Assembly: GCA_964019155.1 (NCBI GenBank)
Contig: OZ025242.1
Span: 21,676,092-21,740,091 of the forward strand
DNA from: Osedax fenrisi
Taxonomy: Eukaryota; Annelida; Polychaeta; Sabellida; Siboglinidae
Direction: 5' to 3'
DNA: 64,000 nucleotides
Part shown: in pieces, positions 1 through 13,120 of the stretch
How positions within the stretch are numbered: the stretch's first letter is position 1
Layout of the letters: each line of letters begins with the position of its first letter
Notes under the pieces: generated by a model
Seen by the model: only the letters and a program-made list of their open reading frames with translations
Databases searched by the model: none
Told to the model about the DNA's origin: nothing
Made by a program: the position numbers and the translations under genes

Positions 1-1240
1 ATTTGCATGAGATTCTGGTAGTGAGGGGTCTGGTGCGTTTGGGGTGACTATGGATAAGGAATATGAGAAAGTGGTCGGAGAAGAGTGTTCCGATGGAAGG
101 GTCAGTGACAATTTTATTAGTTTTGGGGGAAAATATATGGTCTAAAGTGTTACCATGGACATGGGTGGGGGAGGTGACGTGTTGTACAAGGTCGAATGAA
201 GTGAGACATGTATTTACGGACTGGATCATAGGTGGGTTGGGTATGTTGAAATCGCCTAGTATGATTATATTAGAGGTGATAGTGGGTAGAAATAAGCTAA
301 ATTCATAAAGGATTAAATTGATGTTGGGAGAGGTAGGACGGTAGAAAAGGGAAATGTTGAATGTACGAGAGAAAGGTGAACTGATGGCGCAGATAGGGCT
401 TTAGAGTGGGAGAACAAGTGATAGGAAATATTAAAGATAGTTAGAGAAGATTTGTAAAGTATTCCCGTTCCGCCACCGGGATGGGGAGAGTCGCGAGGGT
501 TGTGAATGAAATAGTAGTGGGGGAGTGTTAAGAGCAGCAATGTGAGGAGAATCCATAGGAGATAGCCATGTGATGAATAAGATTTCGAGGTCATGGTCAG
601 TCATGAAGGAAATTACAGAAGGGATTTTATTGCGAAGAGAGCGTTCATTGATAAGAACAGCGTTGAGGGAAATAAGGTGGGGTGGAGGGTGGTTAATTGT
701 GGGGAGGGGGGAAAGTATGATTTAAGGGAAGTCAGGGAAAGTAGCGGGAGAGGGATGTGTTGGGTGAGTAGGAAATAAGGGGAGAGGTATACGTAGGGGA
801 GTTTAGGGTATCACAATATCAGGAGGGACACATTAAATTAAGGCGATGTGAAAATTGTTCGTGCCGAGGACAACGTAATTAAAGTTGGGGATGAGGTGTG
901 AGGAGTTCAGGTGATTGAAGGTTGAGGTGCAGACTTTACGATCAAGAAGTTGGGAATTGTTGAGGGGTTCACAGAACCTGACTTGAAAGGGTGAGTTTTT
1001 TAGGATGTGGATATAGCGGATAACAATGTTTTTGGAATGATGATCAGTTGGGTGGTGAGGTGAGCAGTGAAGATGTAGAAAAAGTGGGTTGTGGAGATAG
1101 GTGGGGTGCAGGTGCAGGGGAATGATTGTTATAGATGGGAGAGGAGCTCATGGGAGTAAACATTTTTAAATTAAATGTGGTTGTTGTTGTGTTGTAAAGG
1201 ATAGGCCTATCTATGTTCCTTATCATACGACTATACATTT
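1..1240 (-). pseudogene. Degenerate LINE endonuclease (AP-endonuclease domain), cut by the window edge
   Basis: Read on the minus strand, this G-rich (on plus) stretch gives scattered but ordered pieces of a LINE AP-endonuclease across several frames. From about 650 downward there is a segment resembling the N-terminal SLNNK region (ERSLRNKIPSVISF), then FITWLSPMDSPHIAAL, then PGGGTGILYKSSLTIFNI near 430-500. Near 255-1 come GDFNIPNPPM, QHVTSPTHVHGNTLDHI and a final LFSDHFLIFL, matching the GDFN and SDH catalytic motifs. Many stops and frameshifts show it is dead. The reverse transcriptase would lie left of the window. Its base composition is far less AT-rich than the neighbouring DNA. Clade is uncertain; CR1/L2-like is my guess. 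Confidence 0.75.
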
Positions 1241-2130
1241 TCGCTATTATTCATTATTATAAGGATTCTTTAATAAGATTATAATAATTATTATAATCAT
1301 TATTATTATAATAATATATAATAATGTATAACAATTATATTCATTATACATAAAATTAGTAAAAAATAGTAATTAAATATATGATACAAAATTTAGTATA
1401 AATTATAGTTTTATCAAAAAATCAAATTAAATACACATATTAAAAATGGATAAAAATATAATAATAATTTATTAAAAAATTATAAAATTACAAAGTAAAG
1501 AGTCGAACTCGTGGCCTCTCAACCTTTAGACTAACACTCTATCCTCTAGACTATAAGTCTGGTTTTTTTAAATAAAATAATTAAATATATGATATACGTT
1601 TATTGAAGTATTACATATATTATAATAATAAATAATATTAATATTAATATAGTTATATTATATTTTATTAATATTTTATTTATATAATTTTATATTATAT
1701 ATTATATTATAATAATATAGTTAATTTGTAAGTATTATATAGTATGTAATTATTAAATATAAAGATATGCTGTAGTGCATCAACTAACATAATTATTATT
1801 ATTATGATTATCATAATGATTATCATAATTTTATTATCATAATGATAATAAAATATAATAATTATATTTAAATTTAATTATATAAATTAAATTTATAATT
1901 AATTAAATTCATTAAATAATTTTAAATTATATTATAATATTATAATCATTATATTCATTATAATAATGAATATTATAAATGAATTAATTTAAAAATTAAG
2001 TTTATTAGTTCAATATTATTGAATTCCATTATAATCATAATTTAATTATATATTATATATTCATAATTTATATCCACTGGATTATCCAGGCATATTTAAT
2101 GTGTTAAATGTTAGGTTTACTTTAAAATAT
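1241..2130. other. AT-rich stretch without a recognisable gene
   Basis: Very AT-rich, with many short ATAATT-type runs and no coding signal on either strand. The only structured item is a tRNA-like segment at 1500-1557, listed separately. Confidence 0.6.
1500..1557 (-). other. tRNA-like relic
   Basis: The minus strand contains AGAGGATAGAGTGTTAG followed about 25 nt later by CGAGTTCGACTC, resembling tRNA A-box and B-box regions in the right order and spacing. The T-stem pairs over only about three bases and I cannot close an acceptor stem. I read this as a decayed tRNA or tRNA-derived repeat head, not a functional tRNA. Confidence 0.3.
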
Positions 2131-2336
2131 ATATGATATTAAATAAATAAATTAAAATTTATTTATTATAATAATAATAATAATAATAATCTTTATACAT
2201 AAAAATAATAAAATATTATACCTGATTAATTCTATATGATATTAAATAAATAAATTAAAATTTATTTATTATAATAATAATAATAATAATAATCTTTATA
2301 CATAAAAATAATAAAATATTATACCTGATTAATTCT
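2131..2336. repeat. 103-bp tandem duplication
   Basis: Two essentially identical copies (2131-2233 and 2234-2336) sit head to tail. Each begins ATATGATATTAAATAAA, contains an (ATA)n run and ends CCTGATTAATTCT. The identity suggests a recent local duplication. No coding content. Confidence 0.85.
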
Positions 2337-3153
2337 ATAATTAAAACTTTTTTTAAGAGGCTATTTTATGTATCAAATATACGTATATTTGTACTATTAT
2401 CAAGGATATTGCTATACATGTCCTTGCTATTATATTAAATATAAATGTGGACAGTTATGTTTCTATATCTTTAAATAAATGTATTTCATATACAGTTCTT
2501 ATATGAATATATATAATACATTATTAAATATTGATATCATAGATTGTATTATATATTCGTATAAGAAATGTATAATTATGAAATAAATTAAATTGAATAT
2601 GTCGTACGAAATTACCTCGTACGATATTACTGGTAACCTATAACTGGCGTCCTTTATGGTGGTATATATACATTTGGGCTTTTATGGTGGTAATTATAAT
2701 GTAATATTATAGTGGGCCTTTAAAGCTCAACAAATACATAGAGTAAATGTATAAAAATATAGAGGCCCTGCAAAAACCGTATATCCTATGATAATGATTT
2801 TAAAAAAATAAAATGTTAGTATAACAATCAGCGTAATACAATTGTTAACGTATTAAAATGTTGTTAAAAAATATGCATTATTCAATATGGGCCTTTATAT
2901 AATATATATACAAATATACATGGTGGGCCTTTTAGGTTGTAAATATCCCTCTATATATATATATACTATCTAATAGTGTTAATGTATACACTTATTTATG
3001 TTTAATATTTATGTGATTTATTTCATATCCCATATTAAAGTACTAATGCACACATAAAATATATCTCTTATCAATAAAAATTATTATTAATAGAATTCTA
3101 TATCAATATAATTGTATAATATATACATATGCACACACACACACATACACACA

Positions 3154-3199
<46 letters not shown>

Positions 3200-3377
3200 C
3201 TAATAGTGTTAATGTATACACTTATTTCTGTTTAATATTGATGTGATTTATTTCACATCCCATATTAAAGTACTAATGCACTAATGAACTAATTAGTTCA
3301 TTAGTTTGGAAATATACATTATTATATTGAAATATTTATATAAGATATAATTAGGTAAAACAACTATTAATAATATG

Positions 3378-3436
<59 letters not shown>

Positions 3437-4005
3437 ATGTACATATGTACTATATAGCCTACAACCAATGTATTATATCATACATGTCGTGATAATGTGT
3501 GAAATGAAGCGTTGCGACAAGATAAGCCCAAAGTGCGTCGCCCATTACATCACCTACTGTGCATGTAATTGGTTTTGTCGCGAAAATTGAAATTAACGGT
3601 ATTATTTATTTACTTTGTTGAATAATGACGGATAACATATCGATGGATTATATTATTATACATATATAATGTATAGGTTCTACTTGAAATTAAACGGGCA
3701 TTCAAAAACTATATAGATATCATATTTTTGTAAAATATTCGAAGTAGAATAAATTAATTTCTAATAGTATAAATTAAAATTTAATAAAAAATCAAATTTA
3801 TTAACAAATATTTAATTGTACAGTTACTATAGCGGATAACATATCGATAAATTATATTATTATACATATATAATGTATTGGTTCTACTTGAAATTAAACG
3901 GGCATTCTAAAACTATATCGATATCATGCGTACCTAACATATTCGAATTATAATCAAGTAATTTCTGATAGCAATAATTGTAATTTAATCACACAAATAA
4001 TTATG

Positions 4006-4054
<49 letters not shown>

Positions 4055-4430
4055 GTATTATATCTGAATAATCGCGTATGAATATAAATTATATTGCAAA
4101 TTATTTAAATGCATCACTAATCACTGAATGTAAAGAGACAATAACTTTATATAAAAATAACTCAATAGATAAATGATAACTATATTACAACGACTCGTTG
4201 AACGAGTGTAGTGAATCATGAATGCGTTGGTTCCCATAATATGTGTCCCTATATACAGTATAATTATACATATGTTTATATAAATATACTATATTATATA
4301 GTATCTACAACCCAATAATATATCTATGTAAGTGTATATTTGCATTATAATAGACATGTATGCATATGTGTAATATACACAATTAGTATTACACTAGTTA
4401 AACTATATCATTATAGGTACGAGAATGAGA
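2337..4430. repeat. AT-rich region with two pairs of short direct repeats
   Basis: No gene seen. Two dispersed direct-repeat pairs are present. A unit of about 90 bp starting near CTAATAGTGTTAATG lies at about 2966-3050 and 3196-3282. A unit of about 95 bp containing CTACTTGAAATTAAACGGGC lies at about 3630-3722 and 3832-3927. Long (TA)n runs lie at about 3156-3196, 3381-3433 and 4013-4053. Confidence 0.7.
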
Positions 4431-4436
4431 TTTTAT

Positions 4437-5030
4437 ATATTGATGCTATTATAATAAAATTGGTATCATTAGAAAGGATATAAAATTCTATAATGTAAGT
4501 CATATCTTAGTTTTTTTTTAATTTTTATTAAAAAAAAAATTATAATCAAAAATGTGCAAAAAAAAATGGTAAAATTTGTACATGGTATAGATAGGAATTA
4601 TGCATGTTTTAATTAATTTATAATACATATTAGATCATAACTCATTGAATAATGGATATTTTTTAATTAAATTAACAGACTATCTTAATTATATATCTAT
4701 ATATGTAAATATGTAACGGTATAAAAAAATGAGCAGCATTCCTACCTAATATGGGAAACAATTATATTTTTTTTTTGAATAATTTTTTTTTATCTAAAAT
4801 TAATTTAATTTATATTTTTACAGAGCACTTTAAATTCTATAATATTACTTGTATCTTAGTTTTTTAAATTTTTATTAAAAAAAAAGTTATGATCAAAAAT
4901 GTGCAAAAAAAATGGTAACATTTTTACATGGTGTAGATAGGGATTATGCATGTTTTAATTAATTTATAATACATATTAGATTATAACTCATTGAATAATG
5001 GATATTTGTTAATTAAATTAATAGACTATC

Positions 5031-5069
<39 letters not shown>

Positions 5070-5073
5070 TGTA
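4437..5073. repeat. Direct repeat pair of about 250 bp, with an inverted relative near 16.9 kb
   Basis: Two diverged copies at about 4437-4727 and 4827-5073 share AATGTGCAAAAAAAATGG and TTATGCATGTTTTAATT. A reverse-complement relative lies at about 16850-17100. They look like old copies of a dispersed non-coding repeat. No terminal structure is visible. Confidence 0.65.
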
Positions 5074-6430
5074 ACGTTATAAAAAATGATCAGATTTACA
5101 AAATAAAAAAAATTCTAGTAACAAATGTTAGTTAATAATTTATGCAAACATTTCTAAATTCTACTTTATATATTATTTAAAATTATATTATAAATATTAA
5201 ACATATTTAAATAATAAATATTATACATCATTTTTTCAAATATACAATTTATTTTAACATTAAGTACTAACCTATATACATATAAATGTACATAAAATAT
5301 TAATATCATATATATATTAATAACAAAAATATATATGTAATTATATACAATATATATAGAACATTTACAATAATAAAATATTTTTTATTTCTCTTTCCTT
5401 TAGTCATCAGATGTATAACTTATAATCCAGCTATAAAACAATAATAAATTAATGATGGATACATGTGTTTAATTTATAATTAAATATACTAAACTTGTAT
5501 CAATTCCGTTGTAATACTTTTCTTTAGTTGTCAAGATACACTAATGATACCTTTAAAACATTACAAAATTAATTATTTTATGAATACAACTTATATAAAT
5601 ATATATATTTAATATATCAAAATTAACATTTTAATATTTATCTAAAACAGATTAGGTGTATTTGATTGATATTGATAATCATACATTTATTTGTATTTGT
5701 GTGTATTTATAGTTAGAAGTGACTTATATTTTTTAAATAAATAAATGATCATAAATATAAAAATCAGATTTAGTGTAATTATATAATATATAATATATGA
5801 ATCATTAATCAGACATTTATTTAAATTTTTAGTAAATATGTATTGTCTATTGTATTTATATTAGAATAAGATTATATTAATATATAAATATTATTTGTAT
5901 TTAATCATATACATTATTATATTTGAAATTTATTAATTACTAAAATCAGATTTTCTTTATTTGAATTACTAAACAGAAATATATTTGTATTTTCTAGAGT
6001 ATCTATATTTGAATAAGATATTAAACATGCATATGTGATTAATTAAGTTTTCATAATTATTAAAATTAGATTGTTATCATTTGTAATTGTATTTGAATAA
6101 AAAATATACATATGTATATGATAAAATACATTTTATAAAATAGTAATTTAATAATGATAAAAATCAGATCTGCTCTATTTGTAATTTTATATATTTTAGT
6201 TATATTCTTATTTGGATTTAAAAGTATATTTATATTTGAAAAAATCAAAATAATTATTAATTAAATACACATTTTTTAAAGAATTTAATAGTTATATCTA
6301 ATATTGCAAAGTAAAAGTAATAGTTATCGAAAGTAAAATATATTATTTATATTCGTATTTTTAATGAATCCATCAGTGAATCAAATTCACTGGATTATAT
6401 GTATTCAACTATTACTAACTAACTTTTAGT
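5074..6430. other. AT-rich stretch, no gene seen
   Basis: Low-complexity AT-rich sequence with recurring AAAATCAGATTT-like phrases at irregular spacing. No protein-like frame and no clear terminal repeats. Confidence 0.5.
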
Positions 6431-7290
6431 TCCATGACTCATGAATCGTAGTGGTAAATTTCTCACTAGCTTCAATAACAAATCGCCTCAGGTCGCTTCC
6501 ATGTTCAGTGGTTCACCGATGATCAGATATCCACTGATTAATATTATACATAGCCTTTTCGCTGTCTTCTACTATATAATAGTGAGTGATATTAATTAAT
6601 ACATTTTTATATAGTGACTGATAGTTTGAGCTATACAAAAATATTAAATATACGATTAAATAGTGATATTAATTGAACTAAATAAAATAACCGCCATAGA
6701 TCTAAAAGTTATTTAACTGTAGTAGGGCAGGTGGAAATAGATGCAATATGGATTTGTGAACACAACATTAATTGATAGATATATACACATACTAACTTTA
6801 CTTACCAGGTTGAGCTTTATCGTTACACCATGACACGCGTTCTCAGATCATTTCTATCGCTCATCATATTTGGTAGGCCTCCTGACTGTATATGCATCGA
6901 CCATCAACTTTTCTATATATATATATACTATAGTTATATATATATATACTATAGTTCTTTATTGGAAATCAGTATACAATACGTCACTCATGCGATGACA
7001 TCCAAAGAAGAACATCTCTCACCAGTTTCTCTTTATTGCCCCAACAGTATCCTAAAAATCCAATATAGAGAAATATATGAATGTATTAGGATATTATAAA
7101 TAAATATATTGACCATTATGATTAATACATTAATTTTTATAAAACAATTATTATATTTATTATTTAAAACAGCTCTTGATTATTATGTAATCATAATATA
7201 TTTATCTATACATGATACTGTTACTAAAAATATTGAAAATATATATTAAGATAGCAATCGAAAAAAAAACTATAATAATGTATAATATAG
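6431..7290. other. Less AT-rich island with a weak possible first exon
   Basis: About 6430-6560 and 6800-7080 are richer in GC than their surroundings. At 6830 an ATG opens a short hydrophobic leader (MTRVLRSFLSLIIFG) immediately followed by GTAGGC, which could be a splice donor, and CTTACCAG lies just upstream. No downstream exon can be tied to it and no second copy exists here. I do not call it a gene. Confidence 0.2.
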
Positions 7291-7302
7291 ATATTATTAT
7301 CT

Positions 7303-8199
7303 ACGATTTTTCTAAAGAAAGATATAACACATTCTTCTATTTTGTACACATAAACCAACATCGCCACCTATATATGACCACTTTTTGGAACTATGTGTTA
7401 TTTATAATGTAAATTAGTATCAAACTATTAACTTTTAAAATGAAAATTATATGCTTTCAATTATTATTTTAAATGTGTTCATTACATTGATATAAAGAAA
7501 GTGGATAGGCAATTTGAGTTAAGTGTATGGCACTATTCGCTACGGGTGCTGCAGTCGAAATCCACTATCTGACCACTACTTTTTATTTATAATATTATTT
7601 ATTTATACATATATATATTGATAATTATTACCAATTTTAATGTACTATTTATATTAAAAATAAAATTATATATTTAAAATACATCATATCAACATTCCTC
7701 GTAATTTTGTCCATTTAAATTAAATATATCATACTATTTTATTGATATTTATAATCTAAATCCATTGATATAGATAGAAGTCACTTTAATCTATTTCGAC
7801 GAAAAGTCTACTGTTTTAATATTTGATATATATAATATGACTAATATCCAATCAAAATCACTGATACCATTTTGTTATAATTTATCGATAAAAGTGCCTT
7901 TCACGTATCTATCTTTAACATGCATTGCGTGTGTCAATTGCTTATCCACTTTCTTTATATCGATGGTTCATTACTAATATATAACAAAGCAATAGGATAT
8001 GTTAGTTTTAAATTCTATAAATATCTATGTGAGTTAAAGCTAATTTATATTGCATGTTATTTAATAGAGCAATGCAATCATTGTACTATGCAAATCGCGG
8101 CATACCTAAATCGATTTAGATACTGCTAATAGCATTGGGATGTATGAATAATAATCAATTTGCGTAGATATGGATTTATATCTTTGCTTCGCAAAAGCG
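7303..8199. mobile_element. Non-autonomous TIR element, longer copy
   Basis: The left end ACGATTTTTCTAAAGAAAG plus ATATAACAC is inverted at the right end as ATATCTTTGCTTCGCAAAA. Internal parts (7330-7445 and 7930-8199) match the compact element at 16260-16711. About 480 bp in the middle (7446-7925) are absent from that copy. A TTATTATT-like direct repeat flanks it, but in this context that may be chance. No transposase frame is present. Confidence 0.55.
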
Positions 8200-8698
8200 T
8201 TATTATTATTTACCACGATTCGCGTTTCAATAAAAAAAACCTGGTTAAGATATAGCTGGTGGGTTATTTCATTCAGAACTTTCGCTACAAAGTGTTGCCT
8301 CTTTAAGCTTTGCTCGGGTCAAGGAATATTCTGAGCATACTGTAATTATTATAGGTTTTGTAGATAAAATACAAATACATTTTTCATAAATAATCTAAAT
8401 ACAAATATAAAATTAAATTAATACAAAATATGAATACAGATAACCGGCGCCAAATTATTATATATATATATATATTTATATAGATATAGTATCATTTAAT
8501 ATCAATTCATGAGTATTATCGTTCTGTATCGAAAAGTATACCATTTTATTTTGATTACTGTATATAAAGTCAAATTAAAAATACTTGTTGCCATATTATA
8601 TACATGATAAACTTATATGGAAAATGTACATGTTGTATATATTATAAGAATCATATAATATAACTAAACAATCTATATGGACTGCCTATCTTTATAAG

Positions 8699-9066
8699 CA
8701 CAGCCTATATGTTAAATGTACCTATATGCTACACTAGATATGCCTATATATTACACTAGAGGTGCTTATAGGCTACACTAGATGTGTCTATATGCTATAC
8801 TAGAGGTGCCTATATGCTAGCTGTACCTATATGCTACACTATAGGTGCCTATAGGCTAGATGTACCTATATGTTACACTAGAGGTTCCAATAGGCTATAC
8901 TAGAGATGCATATAGGCTACACTAGAGGTGCCTATAGGCTATATTACAGGTGCCTTATGTTACACTAGAGGTGCATATATGATATACTAGAGGTGCCTAT
9001 ATGCTAGATGTACCTATATGCTACACTAGAGGTGCATATATGCTATATTAGAGGTGCCTATATGCT
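8699..9066. repeat. 22-bp minisatellite, block 1
   Basis: About 17 degenerate tandem copies of a unit close to CTACACTAGAGGTGCCTATA plus TG. The unit mixes TATAGGC and GTGCCTATA, so it is partly self-complementary. It is followed by a unique flank (9067-9187, beginning GTGAATTTTACAAAAATCTG) that also follows block 2. Confidence 0.85.
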
Positions 9067-9679
9067 AGTTATGTGAATTTTACAAAAATCTGGGTTTATA
9101 AATCTGCCAGATATCCATTTTATGCCATATAATTGTTCGTAACTGCAAGCATGATCAAATAATTTTATGCGAAATAGTAGGCGTACTGTAATTATGCAAT
9201 TTATAGAATATAAAGGAAATCTGTGATATAATAATTACAGTACTTAATACAAGATAGGACTTTAGATTCAATATGAGCTTATAAATGTTATATGATAAAC
9301 AAATTCTAATAGTTGTTAATTTGTGTAAATTGAAGGATGATGATCGACATACACTTGAAATATAATCGATAAAACATCTATGACTTACTATCACAAATAA
9401 AACCATGAGAGTTACTTAGTATACTATAATATGTATACATTGAATATTCAACATAAATAGTTTGTTAATTTATTTACTTACTTTAGTTAATAGTTCAAAT
9501 TAGTTTAGAAACAGTTTCGAAACATGTGTAATTTAATCGAAACTGAAACTTAGATGTTTTCAACGAAACTTAAACTGAAACCAAAATTGTTTGAGTGCAA
9601 CCGTTTCGAAACGCAGATTTTTATCAAATTCCCATCACTATCATATATTATTACTAAATAGTCATTTTTATCTGCTTTC

Positions 9680-9865
9680 AGATCACGTGGCTTTGAGCCA
9701 TAGGGGCGCTGATGATTTTCTCACAATATTTCTCCATTTTACTTTGTCTTTTGTCGCCCACATGGATTCACAATGATTGAGCCCGACCAGTCTTGTATGT
9801 TATCAGACCATTTCATCCTTGGACGTTCTCTTCTTCTTGTATCATTTATGGTGACTTGAAATATG
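9680..9865 (-). pseudogene. LINE reverse-transcriptase C-terminal tail relic
   Basis: The minus strand reads RRRERPRMKWSDNIQDW in one frame, continuing in shifted frames to pieces such as NHQRPYGS. This matches the Arg/Gly-rich C-terminal tail found after the RT domain of several LINE families (RGRPRMKW). A stop follows within about 25 codons. It is a small isolated fragment between the two minisatellite blocks. Confidence 0.5.
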
Positions 9866-9925
9866 ACTTTCGACTTAAATAAGTTATATATGATTACTAA
9901 ATAAGTTATTTAATATTACTAAATA

Positions 9926-10321
9926 GCTACACAATAGGTGCCTATAGGCTACACTAGAGGTACCTATATGCTACACTAGAGGTGCCTATAGGCTACACTA
10001 GAGGTGCATATATGCTATATGTACTTATATGCTACACTATAGGTGCTTATATGACACACTAGTGGTGTCTATATGCTACACTAGAAGTGCCTATATTATA
10101 CACTGGATGTGCCTATATGGTATACTAGAGGTGCCTATATGCTAGATGTACCTATATGATACACTGGAGGTACATATATGCTATACTAGAGGTGACTATA
10201 TTCTAGTTAAGGGAATTTTACAAAAATCTGGGTCTATAAATCTGCCAGATATCCAATTTATGCCATATAATTTTTCGGAACTACAAGCATGATCACATAA
10301 TTTTATGCGAAATAGTAAAAG
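9926..10321. repeat. 22-bp minisatellite, block 2, with shared flank
   Basis: Tandem 22-bp units as in block 1 occupy about 9926-10204. They are followed by the same flank as block 1 (10205-10321, with CTGCCAGATATCCA). Minisatellite plus flank therefore form a duplicated module, with the intervening 9.2-9.9 kb inserted between or lying outside the duplication. Confidence 0.85.
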
Positions 10322-10324
10322 TAC

Positions 10325-10560
10325 TTATGAGTGTCTAATTAATAAATAATATATAGGCAAACAATCAAAAACCGATAAATGTCGGGTCTGGTACTGTTTG
10401 GGTTTGGGTTTAGGTTTGAGTTTTCGAAATTTTTTAAAACATATTTTGTAATATTTTAAATATTTGTTGTAATAATATATATTAGCATAATCAGGAATAG
10501 CTATAATTAATAAATAATAAATAGGCAAACAATCAAAAACCTAGCAACGCCGTGTCGGGA
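10325..10560. repeat. Two units of a CGGGTC-bearing dispersed repeat
   Basis: Two units of about 180 bp each carry AGGCAAACAATCAAAAACC followed by a GTCGGG core. They match, in reverse, the repeat heads near 22.12 kb and 51.76 kb (CCCGACGCGGCGTTGCTCGG) and the tandem array at 15.6 kb. No coding content is supported. Confidence 0.6.
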
Positions 10561-10959
10561 CGATTTGGGTTTTGGTTTTAGACGTTTTTTTAAAACATAT
10601 TTTGTAATATTTGAAACTGTGTGTATGTAAAAATGTGTATGTGTATATAAGACTTACATTTTTATACGTCGTATACTGTATGTATATTATACATATATAT
10701 GTATATCATATATACAATATCTATGCTCTTAATTGTACTTGATTATCAAGCATATTTATATATTTTAAATTATATTATTGAATGAATTACATTGGTGATA
10801 CTAAAATAAACTAAATAAACTCATATTATTTTATTATTAGTATTATTAAAGTATAAATTACATAATTCTTTAAATAAATATGAATGTTAATATTAATGTA
10901 CGTGTCTTTTTCTTTAGTGTATTAATTAATTCAAGTCCGAATATATTGCTATAAAATTT

Positions 10960-10964
10960 AATTT

Positions 10965-11010
<46 letters not shown>

Positions 11011-11269
11011 CATGTAATATATGTATATGTATAATCATTAATACTAGTTATCGATATAATAGTGCTTGTTATGATTAATGTATTGGGTTTTTCCAATAGA
11101 ATAATAAATAACGTATATATAACGTAATATATATAGGTATTATATACGGGAACGGATGACAATCAAAAATATACCTAATTAATTTAACTACCCTATCACC
11201 CACCTACCTACCTCCTATATACCCACCCTTCCATATATCTACCTACATACATACCTATCTACTTTCCCA

Positions 11270-11316
<47 letters not shown>

Positions 11317-11460
11317 GGTCCTACATACCTGACTGCCTACCTCCCCACCTGTATACTTGCCTACATATTTGCCTGCCTATCTATCTATCTACACATATAC
11401 CTACCTGCATACCTATCTAACTAAATAAACACCTACCTACATACATGCATATAAACACAC
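10960..11460. repeat. (TA)n, short inverted-relative repeat, then degenerate CCTA-type microsatellite
   Basis: A (TA)n run at about 10966-11006 is followed by a 120-bp segment (CTAGTTATCGATATAATAG). That segment recurs inverted at about 34935-35055, also beside (TA)n. From 11170 to 11450 the plus strand is a pyrimidine-rich, imperfect CCTA/CCTAC repeat interrupted by another (TA)n. It is not the TTAGGG telomere repeat. Confidence 0.7.
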
Positions 11461-13120
11461 ATATATAATATACAAACACTAAAATAGTTAATAAGTGTAC
11501 ATATTTCTCTACATAGAGTTATATATTGAGAGTGTATCATACACTGAATGCCATCCAATGTATCATATAAAATCGATTCGTGAGTATTATATAATAATAA
11601 TTTAGGATATGCAATTAGCTACCTGCCCTTATCTATTAATATACGTTTTTTCACTAATTTAAATGGCTGCCAGCCACCGCCCTACATCTAGATTAATAAT
11701 CTATCACTCTGATCGTATAAATGCTCCTTTTTTTCGAGTTTATTCCAAATTATAGTACTAATCGAGCTTATTAAATATATTCCTATTATATATACAAATA
11801 AATAATGACTTATATAATTTATAAGTATATAAATTACATATTACGTATAATAATGTGGCTACAATACTATGATAAATAGTGAATTTAATCCATACAAATG
11901 TTTGGAAATTAAATAGGTGTGACTCGAATTGACTCGAAAATTAGATTTAAGATTTGAAATAATAATTTATTTGGAAATTATTAGAAAATTATATGACTCG
12001 ATTTGAAACTCGAATTGAAAGATTTGAAAATTTAGATCACTAATATGTACTATTAATTGATGATATATCATATATAACATATATGTTATTTAGTAACTAT
12101 GAACAAATTACCAATTAAATAAGTTTTTAAATAACATAAAAAGCATATTTTATAGCATGATATTTAAAATATATTGTTATATAATATTTTATATCTAATA
12201 TATAAATTCTATAAAAATTACATTTATATATAGATAAAAAAACTTATTAATTATTAACTTTAACTTATAAATTATTAACTATTATTTTATAATATTGATT
12301 TTATATTAGCTGAATGCATAATGTAATTACTTTACAATTTATTTATTGTTGACTTTTCAAATGCATTTTACTAGAAATAATATATGCTATGTTTACATAT
12401 ATAAATGAATGTTTAGATAAAAGTACAAAGCGATCTACCTAATTATTTTTCTATATATAATTAACATATATATGCATAATATAACAAAACCCATATTCAA
12501 AAATAGAATTATTATTTGTAAAATATATATTTGGTACTCTTATGTAATAGATATTATTTTCTTTCTTTTTTATATAATAAAAAAAAATAGTTTAATTTAA
12601 TAAATAGTATTTTAGAAACATTTAAAAAAAAGAGAAAATTCGTTCCTTATCTCTAATTATATGAATTCAACAAAATGGCCGTCTCAAAAATACATATCGC
12701 ACCTACCACCACCAAACTTACTACAGCTAAATAATTTTTAGATCTTTGCCGGTAATTTATATACTCCAATATGCATGTTTTATTTGGTTCATTTTATATC
12801 ACTATTTAATCGTATATAATATTTATTATCATACTTAATTATCTACTAACTATTTTTTATATATATAAATTACTCATATATACATATATGTTACTCAAAC
12901 TATCAGTAACTATTAAATATATATATATATTTATTAATATATTTAAATTATATAGAATTGGATACCTGCAATCCAGTTTATTTGATGAGTTTCAACACGG
13001 TATCATGTACTGATTAACGTTAGTAATATATATAAAACTTTAAATTATTTACTAATTAATATTTTGTTTCATTATATAGTTTAAGACTACAAAATAACTG
13101 TATGTTGAAATAAATTACAG
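11460..13120. other. AT-rich stretch, no gene seen
   Basis: No protein-like frame is visible on either strand. Short ATTCGAATTGACTCG-type phrases recur between about 11920 and 12030. The 5' part of the decayed Gypsy element, including its left LTR, would be expected near the right end of this stretch, but I could not recognise it. Confidence 0.5.

Noticed and set aside
1..1240. Nuclear copy of mitochondrial DNA, suspected from strand bias
   Set aside because: Minus-strand translation gives LINE endonuclease motifs (GDFN, SDH) in order and no mitochondrial protein.
1500..1557. Functional tRNA gene
   Set aside because: A-box and B-box-like sequences are present, but the T-stem and acceptor stem do not close and the anticodon arm does not pair.
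9480..9610. GAAACTGAAAC-type motifs resembling interferon-response elements
   Set aside because: No gene or promoter lies nearby, and the motifs form part of a loose GAAAC repeat in AT-rich DNA.
10926..11162. Open frame rich in Ile/Tyr across (TA)n
   Set aside because: It is the translation of a TA microsatellite and its flank, and the same sequence recurs inverted at 34.9 kb as a non-coding repeat.
11170..11450. Telomere-like array
   Set aside because: The unit is CCTA/CCTAC, irregular, and interrupted by (TA)n; it does not match TTAGGG or known animal variants.
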